DNA of 64,000 bases from Winogradskyella sp. PG-2. Its GTDB lineage: Bacteria > Bacteroidota > Bacteroidia > Flavobacteriales > Flavobacteriaceae. The DNA lies in contig NZ_AP014583.1 in the NCBI RefSeq assembly GCF_000828715.1, positions 2,230,001 through 2,294,000 of the forward strand, in the 5' to 3' direction. The stretch's first letter is position 1, and each line of letters starts with the position of its first letter. Below, piece after piece: positions 1 to 8,920 of the stretch. The notes beneath the pieces were generated by a model that was not told where the DNA came from, ran no database searches, and was given only the letters and a program-made list of their open reading frames with translations. Both the position numbers and the translations under genes were made by a program.

Positions 1-26
1 TTTTTAGATAACTAATCTTTAAGTAT

Positions 27-1376
27 ATGTCAAAAGACATCAAAATTAAAAAGGGTTTAGATATAAAGTTAGTCGGTGAAGCCGAGCAAACTACAGAAAA
101 TGCTATTATTAGTAACTTCTATTCTATAAAACCCGAAGATTTCCACAGTATTATCCCAAAACTTGTTGCAAAAGAAGGTACGCGTGTTAAAACAGGTGAG
201 ACTTTGTTTTACAATAAAGATAATGAAGCAATGAAGTTTGTGTCGCCAGTTTCTGGTGAAATAATTGAAGTTCAACGTGGTGAAAGACGTCGTATAGACG
301 CTATTAAAATTACAGCTGATAAGGAACAGAGTCATGTAGATCATGGAAAATTTGATTTATCATCAGATGCGGAGAAAGTAAAATCGCATTTGCTAGCTTC
401 TGGTTGTTGGGCTTTTATAAAACAACGTCCTTACGATGTTGTTGCAAAAGCAGATAGTAAGCCAAAAGCAATATTCGTTTCAGGTTATGCAAGTGCACCA
501 TTAGCTGCCAAATTGGATTATACTTTAGCTGGTAAAGACGCTGAGTTACAAGCTGCAGTTACGGCATTATCAAAATTAACTGATGGTGGAGTTCATATTT
601 CTGTAGGAAGTACAAGTTCACCATTAGCAAATTTAAATGATACTACAACTTATAAAGTATCTGGACCACATCCTTCAGGTAATGTTGGAACTTTAATCAA
701 TAAAGTAAGTCCTATAAATAAAGGAGAAGTCGTTTGGACGGTTAATGCCCAAGACTTGGTTATTATTGGTGAATTGCTATTAACAGGGAAATTTAACGCT
801 GAGCGCATTGTTGCTTTAGCAGGTTCTTCAGTTAAGAAGCCAAGATATTTTAGAACTAAGATTGGTGCTGAAGTATCTACAATGGTATACGATAATGGTG
901 TTGAACAAGGTGCTAATGATCGTATCATCTCAGGAAATGTATTATCAGGAAAACATGTGCAACCTGATGGTAATTTAGATTATTACAGTAATGTGATTAC
1001 TGTAATCCCTGAAGGTGACGATTATGAATTCTTTGGTTGGAATAAACCAGTTTTTAATAAAGTGTCTACATCTAGAGCTTTGACCTTTTCTTGGTTAACT
1101 CCGAAAAAGAAGTTTGCTCTAAATACTAATACAAACGGAGAGCATCGTGCATTTGTAACTACAGGAACTTACGAAGAAGTATTTCCTTTAGATATTTATC
1201 CAATGCAGATTTTAAAAGCCTGTATGTATAAAGATTTAGACGAAATGGAAGCTTTAGGAATGTACGAAGTTGCACCTGAAGATTTCGCACTAACAGAATT
1301 TGTTTGTGTGTCTAAACAACCACATCAAAAAATTATAAGAGAAGGATTAGACTTAATGCTTAAAGAGATAGGATAA
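27..1376 (+). CDS. nqrA: Na+-translocating NADH:quinone reductase subunit A
   Basis: Peripheral subunit A of the six-subunit Na+-NQR complex, which oxidises NADH, reduces quinone and exports Na+ across the inner membrane. The 449-residue length is normal for the family (about 447), and the N-terminus (IKIKKGLDIKLVG) is the characteristic lipoyl/biotinyl-like fold of NqrA. There is no signal peptide and no membrane helix, as expected. It is the first gene of a complete nqrABCDEF operon. Its stop codon overlaps the nqrB start by one base (TAATG). Only 26 bases lie upstream inside the window, so the promoter cannot be judged. Identification is firm from sequence and gene order. Confidence 0.97.
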   Translation: MSKDIKIKKGLDIKLVGEAEQTTENAIISNFYSIKPEDFHSIIPKLVAKEGTRVKTGETLFYNKDNEAMKFVSPVSGEIIEVQRGERRRIDAIKITADKEQSHVDHGKFDLSSDAEKVKSHLLASGCWAFIKQRPYDVVAKADSKPKAIFVSGYASAPLAAKLDYTLAGKDAELQAAVTALSKLTDGGVHISVGSTSSPLANLNDTTTYKVSGPHPSGNVGTLINKVSPINKGEVVWTVNAQDLVIIGELLLTGKFNAERIVALAGSSVKKPRYFRTKIGAEVSTMVYDNGVEQGANDRIISGNVLSGKHVQPDGNLDYYSNVITVIPEGDDYEFFGWNKPVFNKVSTSRALTFSWLTPKKKFALNTNTNGEHRAFVTTGTYEEVFPLDIYPMQILKACMYKDLDEMEALGMYEVAPEDFALTEFVCVSKQPHQKIIREGLDLMLKEIG

Positions 1377-2602
1377 TGGGTTTAAAACAGAATTTACACA
1401 ATTTTAAAGAGAAGAATAAAGACAAGAAATGGCTTCCTGGATTTAATGCTCTTTTTACGTTTTTATATATGCCTAATGAGACTACACATAATGGTACTCA
1501 TATTAAAGCTGCAGATGATTTAAAGCGTACAATGAATACAGTAATCATGGCATTAGTACCATGTTTAATATTCGGAATGTTTAATGCTGGTTATCAGCAT
1601 TATTTAGCACAAGGGTTAATAGAATCTGCTGACGGATTTTTAGGTTCTTCTTTTTGGACATGGGATAACTTAGTTATTGGTCTTTGGAAAGTATTACCAT
1701 TAGTAGCTGTGTCTTATGGAGTTGGTTTAGCAGTAGAATTTGTATTCGCAATTATAAAAGGACACGAAGTAGAAGAAGGATATTTAGTAACAGGTATGTT
1801 AGTTCCATTAATTGTACCAATCGACATTCCATTATGGATGTTATCCGTAGCAGTAATCTTTGGTGTAGTTATTGGTAAAGAAGTTTTTGGAGGAACAGGA
1901 ATGAATATTCTAAATCCTGCATTAACAATTCGTGCATTCTTATTTTTCGCATATCCAACTTGGATGTCTGGTGATAAAGTATGGGTACATGGAGCTGTAG
2001 AACGAGATCAGATGATTGCTGCAGGTCAGAATGTAGATGCTATTTCTGGCGAAACATTACTAGGAGCTTACGCTCAAAATAGTTCCTTATCTGGAATTGA
2101 TTATTGGGATATGTTTTGGGGAATTATACCAGGTTCTGTTGGTGAGACCTCAAAATTCTTAATTATAATAGGTGCTCTTTTCTTAATATTTGCTAAAATT
2201 GGAAGTTGGAGAATCATGTTAAGTACTGTCGTGGGAGCCTTAGTAATGGGCTTAATATTTAATGGGGTCGTTGATGCTGGTTGGATTGGAGAATCAAGTA
2301 AATTTTACGGATTAATGAGTGTTCCATTCTGGCAACACTTAATAATTGGAAGTATTCTGTTTGGTGCAGTTTATATGGCTACAGATCCTGTAACGGCAGC
2401 TCAAACCAATAAAGGAAAATGGATTTATGGATTTTTAATAGGATTTATTTCTATTATGATTCGTGTATTCAATCCAGCATATCCAGAAGGTGTATTCTTA
2501 GCTATTCTATTAATGAATGTATTTGCACCAACTATTGACCATTATGTGGTACAGGGTAATGTGAAGAAAAGAATGAAACGTGTAATAGTTAAAGCAGCGT
2601 AA
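1376..2602 (+). CDS. nqrB: Na+-translocating NADH:quinone reductase subunit B
   Basis: Membrane subunit B of Na+-NQR, carrying covalently bound FMN and part of the Na+ path. 408 residues with many hydrophobic segments; typical NqrB stretches such as GTGMNILNPALTIRAF near residues 172-187 are present. The expected FMN-threonine motif lies at residues 221-227 and reads DAISGET, with T227 the likely acceptor. The usual ApbE target motif has Ala just before the Thr; here it is Glu226. The start overlaps the nqrA stop by one base, indicating translational coupling. Function is clear from family and operon; flavinylation at T227 is inferred. Confidence 0.97.
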   Translation: MGLKQNLHNFKEKNKDKKWLPGFNALFTFLYMPNETTHNGTHIKAADDLKRTMNTVIMALVPCLIFGMFNAGYQHYLAQGLIESADGFLGSSFWTWDNLVIGLWKVLPLVAVSYGVGLAVEFVFAIIKGHEVEEGYLVTGMLVPLIVPIDIPLWMLSVAVIFGVVIGKEVFGGTGMNILNPALTIRAFLFFAYPTWMSGDKVWVHGAVERDQMIAAGQNVDAISGETLLGAYAQNSSLSGIDYWDMFWGIIPGSVGETSKFLIIIGALFLIFAKIGSWRIMLSTVVGALVMGLIFNGVVDAGWIGESSKFYGLMSVPFWQHLIIGSILFGAVYMATDPVTAAQTNKGKWIYGFLIGFISIMIRVFNPAYPEGVFLAILLMNVFAPTIDHYVVQGNVKKRMKRVIVKAA

Positions 2603-2604
2603 TC

Positions 2605-3354
2605 ATGGAACAAAGAACAGATAAAAATTCATATACTATAATTTTTGCCATAGGGATGGTACTAGGTGTAGGTGCTTTATTAGCGTTTTTGGCATCATCT
2701 TTAAAACCGATGATTACTGAAAATGAACGTTTAGAGAAACAGCAAAACATCTTATATGCAATGGGTGTTAATGATAATGATGAGTCTAGTGCAACTTTTG
2801 TGTCTACAGCAGATGCTCCAGAATTATTTAATCAGTATATCAAACAACAATTAGAAGTTCAAGGTGGTAAGCCCGTTGAAAATGATCAAGCCTATTTAAT
2901 TGATGTAAAGAAAGAACAAGCTAAAGCTAAGAATGGTGAAACAAGACGTTTACCGCTATTTGTAGGCGAGAAAGATGGTAATACATTCTATATAGCACCA
3001 ATACGTGGCAAAGGTCTTTGGGATGCAATATGGGCTTATGTTGCTTTAGATGAGAATATGGTTGTTCAAGGTGCCTTTTTCGACCATAAAGGTGAAACAC
3101 CAGGTCTAGGTGCAAATATTAAACAACGTTTTTTCATGGATGATTTTATTGGTGAACATTTATTGTCTAGCACAGGTGCTTTTAAAGGTATTAATGTTGC
3201 TAAAGGAAATGCAGATCCAAAGAATAATGATAAAACAGATAATGAGGTTGATGCTATTGCAGGCGCTACAATTACAGGTGATGGTGTTACAGCTATGATC
3301 AAAAAAGATTTAAAGTTGTATCTGCCGTATTTTGAATCTTTAAAAGGTAAGTAA
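2605..3354 (+). CDS. nqrC: Na+-translocating NADH:quinone reductase subunit C
   Basis: Subunit C of Na+-NQR, a single-helix membrane protein with a periplasmic FMN-binding domain. 249 residues: an N-terminal membrane anchor at about residues 11-31, then a soluble domain. The FMN attachment motif DAIAGAT at residues 216-222 places the acceptor at T222, close to the equivalent Thr of characterised NqrC proteins. The neighbouring motif ETPGLGA (about 164-170) is also typical. It starts two bases after the nqrB stop. The FMN would be attached by the ApbE encoded at 9379-10386. Confidence 0.97.
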   Translation: MEQRTDKNSYTIIFAIGMVLGVGALLAFLASSLKPMITENERLEKQQNILYAMGVNDNDESSATFVSTADAPELFNQYIKQQLEVQGGKPVENDQAYLIDVKKEQAKAKNGETRRLPLFVGEKDGNTFYIAPIRGKGLWDAIWAYVALDENMVVQGAFFDHKGETPGLGANIKQRFFMDDFIGEHLLSSTGAFKGINVAKGNADPKNNDKTDNEVDAIAGATITGDGVTAMIKKDLKLYLPYFESLKGK

Positions 3355-3357
3355 GAC

Positions 3358-3990
3358 ATGGGAAAAGACAGTAAATTAATATTAGACCCATTAACAGATA
3401 ATAATCCAATTACAATTCAAGTATTGGGTATTTGTTCTGCATTGGCAATTACTGCAGAACTCGAAGCATCTATTGTGATGTCTATCTCAGTTCTATTTGT
3501 ATTAGGAGTAGGTAATGTTGTTATTTCTTTAATGAGAAATATCATTCCTTCAAAAATTAGAATTATTGTACAACTTATTGTTGTAGCAACATTAGTAATT
3601 ATTGTTGATTTGGTATTGAAAGCCTTCGCATATGAATTAAGCAAAACCTTATCTGTATTTGTTGGATTAATTATTACCAACTGTATTATTATGGGACGTT
3701 TTGAAGCTTTTGCTTTAGGTAATGGACCATGGAGATCATTTTTGGATGGTATTGGTAATGCTTTAGGATATGGTGTAATCCTTATTATAGTCGGATTTTT
3801 CAGAGAGTTATTAGGGTCTGGTACTTTATTAGGTTTTCCAGTGTTAGGAGATCCAATTGAAAAAACCGGATTATATAGTATAGGTTATGAGAATAACGGT
3901 TTTATGTTATTGTCACCAATGGCACTTATAGTTGTAGGTATTATTATTTGGGTACAACGTAGTAGAAATAAAGCTTTAATTGAAGACTAA
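3358..3990 (+). CDS. nqrD: Na+-translocating NADH:quinone reductase subunit D
   Basis: Integral membrane subunit D of Na+-NQR, homologous to NqrE and to RnfE/RnfA. In characterised complexes NqrD and NqrE together bind an Fe-S cluster inside the membrane and form part of the Na+ translocation unit. 210 residues, the usual family length, with about six predicted helices; it contains the conserved segments ITNCIIMGRFEAFALGN (about 105-121) and a Cys at about residue 108 that fits a cluster ligand. It starts three bases after nqrC. A 50-base gap with a small palindrome separates it from nqrE. Confidence 0.97.
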   Translation: MGKDSKLILDPLTDNNPITIQVLGICSALAITAELEASIVMSISVLFVLGVGNVVISLMRNIIPSKIRIIVQLIVVATLVIIVDLVLKAFAYELSKTLSVFVGLIITNCIIMGRFEAFALGNGPWRSFLDGIGNALGYGVILIIVGFFRELLGSGTLLGFPVLGDPIEKTGLYSIGYENNGFMLLSPMALIVVGIIIWVQRSRNKALIED

Positions 3991-4000
3991 AAATTGAATT

Positions 4001-4026
4001 GTCATTCTGAACTTATATCAGAATCT
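4001..4026. repeat. Small dispersed palindrome between nqrD and nqrE
   Basis: The 50-base gap between nqrD and nqrE contains GTCATTCTGA, seven bases, then TCAGAAT, giving a 7-bp stem (4004-4010 with 4018-4024). The left part resembles the palindromic element seen twice at 24566-24640 (also starting TGTCATTC), so it is probably a member of a short dispersed repeat family. There is no T-tract, so it is not a clear terminator. In mRNA it would form a weak hairpin inside the operon. Confidence 0.45.
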
Positions 4027-4040
4027 CAAACTAAAAATAT

Positions 4041-4778
4041 ATGGAACATATAGAATTATTTTTTAAATCGATATTTATAGATAACATGGTATTTGCCACA
4101 TTCTTAGGAATGTGTTCTTACCTAGCTGTATCCAAAAAAGTATCAACAGCTGTTGGTTTAGGTGCTGCCGTAATATTCGTTTTAGCGATTACCGTGCCTT
4201 TAAACTGGCTGTTAGATCAATATATATTACAACCAGGAGCATTATCTTGGTTAGGTGATGACTATGCTGGTTATGATTTAAGCTTCTTGTCGTTTATTAT
4301 GTTTATTGCTACCATTGCAACTATGGTTCAATTGGTAGAAATAATAGTTGAGAAATTCTCACCATCGTTATATAACTCATTAGGTATCTTTTTACCATTA
4401 ATTGCTGTAAACTGTGCCATATTAGGTGGTTCATTATTTATGCAATCTAGAGAAATAGAAACTTTAGGATTAGCTTTAAACTATGGAATTGGATCTGGTA
4501 TCGGATGGTTCTTAGCCATTTTAGCAATTGCAGCTATAAGAGAAAAAATCAGATATAGTAATGTGCCACCAGCTTTAAGAGGTTTGGGTATTACATTTAT
4601 TATTACAGGTCTAATGGCTATTGGGTTTATGAGTTTTGGAGGTATGTTGACAGGCGGAGACGAAGAAACAAAGCCTGAAGATAATTCAACTGCTATTGAA
4701 ATAATAAAAGAAGATATTAAACAAGAAGAAGCTAAATATAAGTCTAACTTAGAGATAGCTGAAAATACAAACAAGTAA
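4041..4778 (+). CDS. nqrE: Na+-translocating NADH:quinone reductase subunit E
   Basis: Integral membrane subunit E of Na+-NQR, partner of NqrD. The first ~205 residues form the usual six-helix subunit with conserved segments such as [19 protein letters not shown] (about 117-135), whose Cys is a likely intramembrane Fe-S ligand. At 245 residues it is about 40 residues longer than typical NqrE (about 200). The extra C-terminus (207-245) is hydrophilic, rich in Glu, Lys and Asn, and looks unstructured or helical. The operon continues directly into nqrF. Identity is firm; the role of the tail is unknown. Confidence 0.96.
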   Translation: MEHIELFFKSIFIDNMVFATFLGMCSYLAVSKKVSTAVGLGAAVIFVLAITVPLNWLLDQYILQPGALSWLGDDYAGYDLSFLSFIMFIATIATMVQLVEIIVEKFSPSLYNSLGIFLPLIAVNCAILGGSLFMQSREIETLGLALNYGIGSGIGWFLAILAIAAIREKIRYSNVPPALRGLGITFIITGLMAIGFMSFGGMLTGGDEETKPEDNSTAIEIIKEDIKQEEAKYKSNLEIAENTNK

Positions 4779-4787
4779 TTGATTAGT

Positions 4788-6104
4788 ATGATGATATTAG
4801 CCGCAAGTACAATCGGAACTATAGTTGCAACAGTAGCTGCTTTTTTAGTAGTAACATTATTATTAGTTGCTTTGTTATTATTTGTAAAGCAAAAATTATC
4901 ACCATCAGGTCCTGTTAAGATTTTGATTAATGGTGAACGTGAAATTGAGGTAGCCTCAGGAAGTACTTTACTATCTACCTTAGGTGGAAATAAAATTTTC
5001 TTACCATCTGCATGTGGTGGTGGTGGAACATGTATTCAATGTGAATGTCATGTACTGTCTGGTGGAGGTGAAGCACTGCCAACAGAGACTCCTCACTTTT
5101 CTAGAAAAGAATTAGCACATGGTGCACGATTATCTTGTCAAGTAAAAGTAAAGCAGGATATGGAGATTACCATTCCTGAAGAGATTTTTGGGATTAAAAA
5201 ATGGGAAGCAACAGTAGTTTCTAACTATAATGTAGCAACATTTATTAAAGAATTTATTGTAGAAATCCCAGAAGATATGGGCTACAAAGCAGGTGGTTAT
5301 ATTCAGATAGAAATTCCTGAATGCGAGATTAAATATGCTGAAATGGACGTTACAGCACATCCTACAGATCATCCAGGTGAGCCAGATAAATTTAAATCAG
5401 ATTGGGAGAAATTTGGATTATGGCCTCTAGTCATGAAGAATTCTGAAACTGTTGAGCGCGCTTATTCTATGGCTTCTTACCCAGCTGAAGGACGTGAGAT
5501 TATGCTTAACGTTCGCATCGCTACACCACCTTTTGATAGAGCAAAAGGCGGATGGATGAACGTAAACCCAGGTATTGCTTCGTCTTATATATTCAATCAG
5601 AAAGTAGGTGATAAAGTAACAATCTCTGGACCTTATGGAGAGTTCTTTATTAATGAATCTGACTCTGAAATGTTATATGTTGGTGGTGGTGCTGGTATGG
5701 CTCCAATGCGTTCACATTTATATGAATTATTTAGAACATTAAAAACAGGTCGTAAAGTAACATATTGGTATGGAGGACGTTCTAAAGCTGAACTTTTCTA
5801 TATCCATTACTTTAGAGCCTTAGAAAAGGATTTTCCTAACTTTAAATTCTACTTGGCTTTATCAGAACCACTTGAGCAAGATAATTGGAAAGTGAAAACA
5901 GATATTAATGATGAAGCTGGAGACGGATTCGTAGGCTTTATTCATCAAGTGGTAATAGATCAATATTTATCTAATCACGAGTCACCAGAAGATATAGAAT
6001 TATACTTCTGTGGACCACCATTAATGAATCAGGCGGTTCAAAAAATGGGTGAGGATTTTGGCATCCCAGATGAGCATATTAGATTTGATGATTTTGGTGG
6101 ATAA
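4788..6104 (+). CDS. nqrF: Na+-translocating NADH:quinone reductase subunit F
   Basis: NADH-oxidising subunit of Na+-NQR. A single N-terminal membrane helix is followed by a [2Fe-2S] ferredoxin domain and a ferredoxin-reductase domain with FAD and NADH sites. The cluster cysteines are spaced C-x5-C-x2-C-x31-C (residues 76, 82, 85 and 117 from this start), exactly the family spacing. The FAD motif RAYSMAS, the nucleotide motif GGGAGMAP and the C-terminal CGPP...FDDFGG are all present. The reading frame could open at a TTG directly after nqrE (4779), but the ATG at 4788 is preferred. It is the last gene of the operon, followed by a strong terminator. Confidence 0.97.
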   Translation: MMILAASTIGTIVATVAAFLVVTLLLVALLLFVKQKLSPSGPVKILINGEREIEVASGSTLLSTLGGNKIFLPSACGGGGTCIQCECHVLSGGGEALPTETPHFSRKELAHGARLSCQVKVKQDMEITIPEEIFGIKKWEATVVSNYNVATFIKEFIVEIPEDMGYKAGGYIQIEIPECEIKYAEMDVTAHPTDHPGEPDKFKSDWEKFGLWPLVMKNSETVERAYSMASYPAEGREIMLNVRIATPPFDRAKGGWMNVNPGIASSYIFNQKVGDKVTISGPYGEFFINESDSEMLYVGGGAGMAPMRSHLYELFRTLKTGRKVTYWYGGRSKAELFYIHYFRALEKDFPNFKFYLALSEPLEQDNWKVKTDINDEAGDGFVGFIHQVVIDQYLSNHESPEDIELYFCGPPLMNQAVQKMGEDFGIPDEHIRFDDFGG

Positions 6105-6125
6105 ACACTAAGATTTACATAGATT

Positions 6126-6157
6126 AAAAAAGCCAACTCAATTGAGTTGGCTTTTTG
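6126..6157. terminator. Bidirectional terminator between nqrF and the cupin gene
   Basis: A perfect palindrome (AGCCAACTCA / TGAGTTGGCT arms, 6131-6152) is flanked by an A-run on the left and a T-run on the right, so it can act as an intrinsic terminator on both strands. It closes the nqr operon on the plus strand and ends the minus-strand cupin gene, whose stop codon is at 6160-6162. Confidence 0.9.
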
Positions 6158-6159
6158 TA

Positions 6160-6527
6160 TTACTTATATTCCATAATCAAAAATACAGCAGTGGTTTCTC
6201 CAATATTTAAAACCTGATGTGAGGTGATTTCTTCATTACTAAAGCTATATCCAGTCGGTACATCTACTTCTCTTGTTCCAGTAGTATCTGTGATTCTAAA
6301 TTTTCCACCAGCTAGTGTATAACCAAAATGGGATTATGATGGTGTTTTTGATGACCAATATTAGGTGCAAAAGTACATTTTAGTACTCTTAGCTCTTGAT
6401 TATCTTCTAGTACTTCGCAAACAGATTGTCCATTCCAGCCAGCCTCCAGTGGGTCAGGTAAATCATTACTTTTCTTGCAACCCAAAACGAAGACACCTAA
6501 AAGTAAAATGACAATAATATTTTTCAA
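6160..6527 (-). pseudogene. Frameshifted cupin-type lipoprotein
   Basis: The first frame starts at 6527 with a lipoprotein signal (VFVLGCKKSND, lipid Cys at residue 17) and runs through CTFAPNIGHQKHHHNP before stopping at 6312. The next frame continues in perfect register with FGYTLAGGKFRITDTTGT and further residues to a stop at 6160-6162. The junction lies at the GGG run near 6330-6332. Adding one base there would restore a cupin of about 122 residues with the histidine-rich metal-site region intact. So this is either a recent one-base deletion or an assembly error. Small single-domain cupins of this kind bind a metal or a small ligand; the substrate is unknown. Confidence 0.8.
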
Positions 6528-6539
6528 TAGATTCTAATT

Positions 6540-7976
6540 TTAAAATACAAGAGGAATAAAAAATTGAAACATAAGAATAAGTAATGCTACAGCAATTAAA
6601 TTTAAAATAATGCCAACACGAGCCATTTGATGTACCTTAACAAAACCACTTGCAAAAACTATGGCATTAGGAGGCGTAGCCATAGGCAGCATAAAAGCAC
6701 AACTACTAGCCATGGTTACAGGAATAAGTAGGTATAGTATAGGAATTTCTAGACCGATTGCTATACCTGCAACAACAGGGGCAAGTACTGCTGTAAGTGC
6801 TACGTTGCTCATTAATTCAGTCATAAACAGCATTAATATGATAAGCAAAGATTCTGTAAATAAAATACTGATTTCACTATTAGAAATTGTAGTTGCAACA
6901 ATATCTACAATTCCGCTAGCTGACATACCTTTGGCAAGTGCCAAACCACCTCCAAAAAGGATTAAAATTCCCCAAGCTAACTTTTGAGTATCCTTCCATT
7001 CTAGGATAAAATCACCTTGTTTTAGGTTGTGGGGAATAGTAAATAGTGCTAATGCTCCCAAAATACTAATCATAGTATCTGTTAAACCTAAATTTGGAAA
7101 AATATTATTAATTATTGTTCTAAAAATCCAAAGCGACACAATAATTGCAAACGTTAGAAGCACTTGTTTTTCTTTGGGTGAGATCTTACCTAACTTATTT
7201 AATTCGTCTTTTATTACTGTATTTGAAGCATCAAAAACTAAATCTTTATTTGGAAATAACTTAATTAAAACAAAATATATAATGGTAATTAAAGTCGCAG
7301 AGAACGGAAGTCCAATCAGCATCCAATTTAAAAACGAAATTTCAATGCTATACTCATTTTCTAAAAGACCAATAAGAACAGAATTTGGAGGTGTGCCGAT
7401 CACAGTGGCAATACCACCAGCATTTGCTGAAAATGCAATACCAAGCATCACACTAAGCGCAAAATTTTGATCTTTTTTGGTAAAACCATCTTCATCACTT
7501 ATCAGTAAGTTAATAACTGACATAGCTATAGGAAGCATAACAACTGTACTCGCCGTATTACTAATCCACATGCTCATAAAAGCAGTAGCAATCATAAACC
7601 CAAGAATAACTTTATTTGGTGTGGTGCCTGTTAACTTTATAATACTAAGTGCAATACGTTTATGAAGATTCACTTTCTCTAATGCTAACGCCAAAACAAA
7701 ACCACCAAAAAACAGAAAAACTATTGGACTTCCGTAATTTGCACCAACATCAGCTATAGGCATCACTTTAAATAATGGGAATAGTAATAAAGGAAGCAAT
7801 GATGTTACTGATATAGAAACAGCTTCGGTAATCCACCAGATAACCATCCATAGAGCCGTCGCGATAACGGCATCAGCTTTATCTGAAATAAGTTCTAAAG
7901 ACGAAATTTGAAGAATTAAAAATAGTAGAGGTCCTAAAAAAAGACCTAGACTTTTAGATAAAGGATGATGTTTCAT
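6540..7976 (-). CDS. SLC13/DASS-family sodium:carboxylate symporter
   Basis: Inner-membrane transporter of the divalent anion:Na+ symporter family, which takes up C4-dicarboxylates, citrate or sulfate with Na+. 478 residues with about 11-12 hydrophobic segments. The two signature substrate/Na+ loops are present: SNTAST in the first half (MWISNTASTVVMLP) and MATPPNAIVFASG near the C-terminus. Na+ use fits the Na+-pumping NQR encoded next door, but this is inference. It is separated by 12 bases from the frameshifted cupin gene and may be cotranscribed with it. The exact substrate cannot be read from sequence. Confidence 0.9.
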   Translation of the reverse strand: MKHHPLSKSLGLFLGPLLFLILQISSLELISDKADAVIATALWMVIWWITEAVSISVTSLLPLLLFPLFKVMPIADVGANYGSPIVFLFFGGFVLALALEKVNLHKRIALSIIKLTGTTPNKVILGFMIATAFMSMWISNTASTVVMLPIAMSVINLLISDEDGFTKKDQNFALSVMLGIAFSANAGGIATVIGTPPNSVLIGLLENEYSIEISFLNWMLIGLPFSATLITIIYFVLIKLFPNKDLVFDASNTVIKDELNKLGKISPKEKQVLLTFAIIVSLWIFRTIINNIFPNLGLTDTMISILGALALFTIPHNLKQGDFILEWKDTQKLAWGILILFGGGLALAKGMSASGIVDIVATTISNSEISILFTESLLIILMLFMTELMSNVALTAVLAPVVAGIAIGLEIPILYLLIPVTMASSCAFMLPMATPPNAIVFASGFVKVHQMARVGIILNLIAVALLILMFQFFIPLVF

Positions 7977-8033
7977 TGATAGTAAAAATAAAAATTAAAT
8001 ACGAAAACAATAAATTTTAGCGTTTTAGACGAT

Positions 8034-8900
8034 ATGAAAAAAATATTAGGTATATCTGGTTTATTTGTCTTAGCTATATGTTTTGGATACTATTTTCTAC
8101 AAGAAAAAAAAGTGGCAGAGTTGGCTAATGTTGTAATTGAAAAGCCAATTTTAATAAATAAGGATAGCCTAACCATAAGATCTAGAGTTAATGCTCCTGA
8201 AGGTTACAAACGCATAGACTATAGGAAAGGAAGTTTTGAAAACTATCTCAGAAACTACAAACTAAAACCCTTCGGAAGTAAAATTATAAACTATGATAAT
8301 TCAGAATATTATTGGCAAAGAGGCCATATAGGTGTTTTAGAAATCTCTGTGCCTAAAAATGGACTGCAACAATGTGCAGATGCATTAATTAGAATTAGAA
8401 GTGAATACCTTTGGGATAACGATAGAAAAGAAGAAATTGGTTTCAAGTTCACTTCTGGTCATTATTGTTCATGGTTTAAATATGCTGAAGGATATCGTCC
8501 TAAAATTAATGGTAGCAAAGTAACATTTCATAAAACTGCTACTGCCAACACTTCAAAAGAAAATTTCTATAAGTACATAAATTTAATCTACATGTATTCA
8601 GGTACATTATCACTTTTTAATGAACTAAAATCCATTGATGCTAAAGATTTAAAAATTGGTGATATGCTTATTAAAGGTGGTTCACCTGGTCATATTGTTA
8701 TGATTACTGATGAGGTTGTTAATGATAAAGGAGAAAAGCTATTCTTATTATTTCAAGGTAATACACCAGCACAGAGTGTACACTTGGTTAAAAATCTTGA
8801 AGACGATATTATTTCTCCTTGGTATCAATTAAAAAATGATGCCGTTATTCCTGTTTCAAACTACACGTTCGGCAGCGCGAAATTTGTTCGTTTTAAGTAG
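8034..8900 (+). CDS. DUF4846 family exported protein
   Basis: 288 residues with an N-terminal hydrophobic segment (about 4-21) acting as a signal peptide or anchor. The remainder matches the pattern I associate with DUF4846: a RVNAPEGYKRIDYRKGSFE-type opening, FENYLRNYKLKPFGS, then a Cys-containing middle (HYCSWFKYAEGYRP) and a KGGSPGHIVMITDE segment whose HIVM resembles a papain-like/NlpC-type histidine region. Function is not known. It is divergent from the SLC13 gene, with 57 bases between start codons, and is followed 20 bases later by an orphan gene and then apbE. Confidence 0.7.
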   Translation: MKKILGISGLFVLAICFGYYFLQEKKVAELANVVIEKPILINKDSLTIRSRVNAPEGYKRIDYRKGSFENYLRNYKLKPFGSKIINYDNSEYYWQRGHIGVLEISVPKNGLQQCADALIRIRSEYLWDNDRKEEIGFKFTSGHYCSWFKYAEGYRPKINGSKVTFHKTATANTSKENFYKYINLIYMYSGTLSLFNELKSIDAKDLKIGDMLIKGGSPGHIVMITDEVVNDKGEKLFLLFQGNTPAQSVHLVKNLEDDIISPWYQLKNDAVIPVSNYTFGSAKFVRFK

Positions 8901-8916
8901 CTTCTTCGTATCTTTG
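8883..8916 (+). promoter_or_regulatory. Candidate Bacteroidota promoter for the 8921 gene
   Basis: TATCTTTG at 8909-8916 matches the -7 consensus TAnnTTTG, and a TTTG at 8883-8886 lies 22 bases upstream as a possible -33 box. The start codon is at 8921, only five bases after the -7 box, so the transcript would be leaderless or nearly so. The element overlaps the end of the upstream gene. Confidence 0.45.
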
Positions 8917-8920
8917 TTAA

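Noticed and set aside
650..928. Opposite-strand open frames inside nqrA and many other genes.
   Set aside because: They are shadows of the real genes: low-complexity residues, no start signals, no family pattern.
4779..4790. TTG start of nqrF directly after the nqrE stop.
   Set aside because: Usable, but the ATG at 4788 gives the normal N-terminal membrane helix and a more likely start codon.
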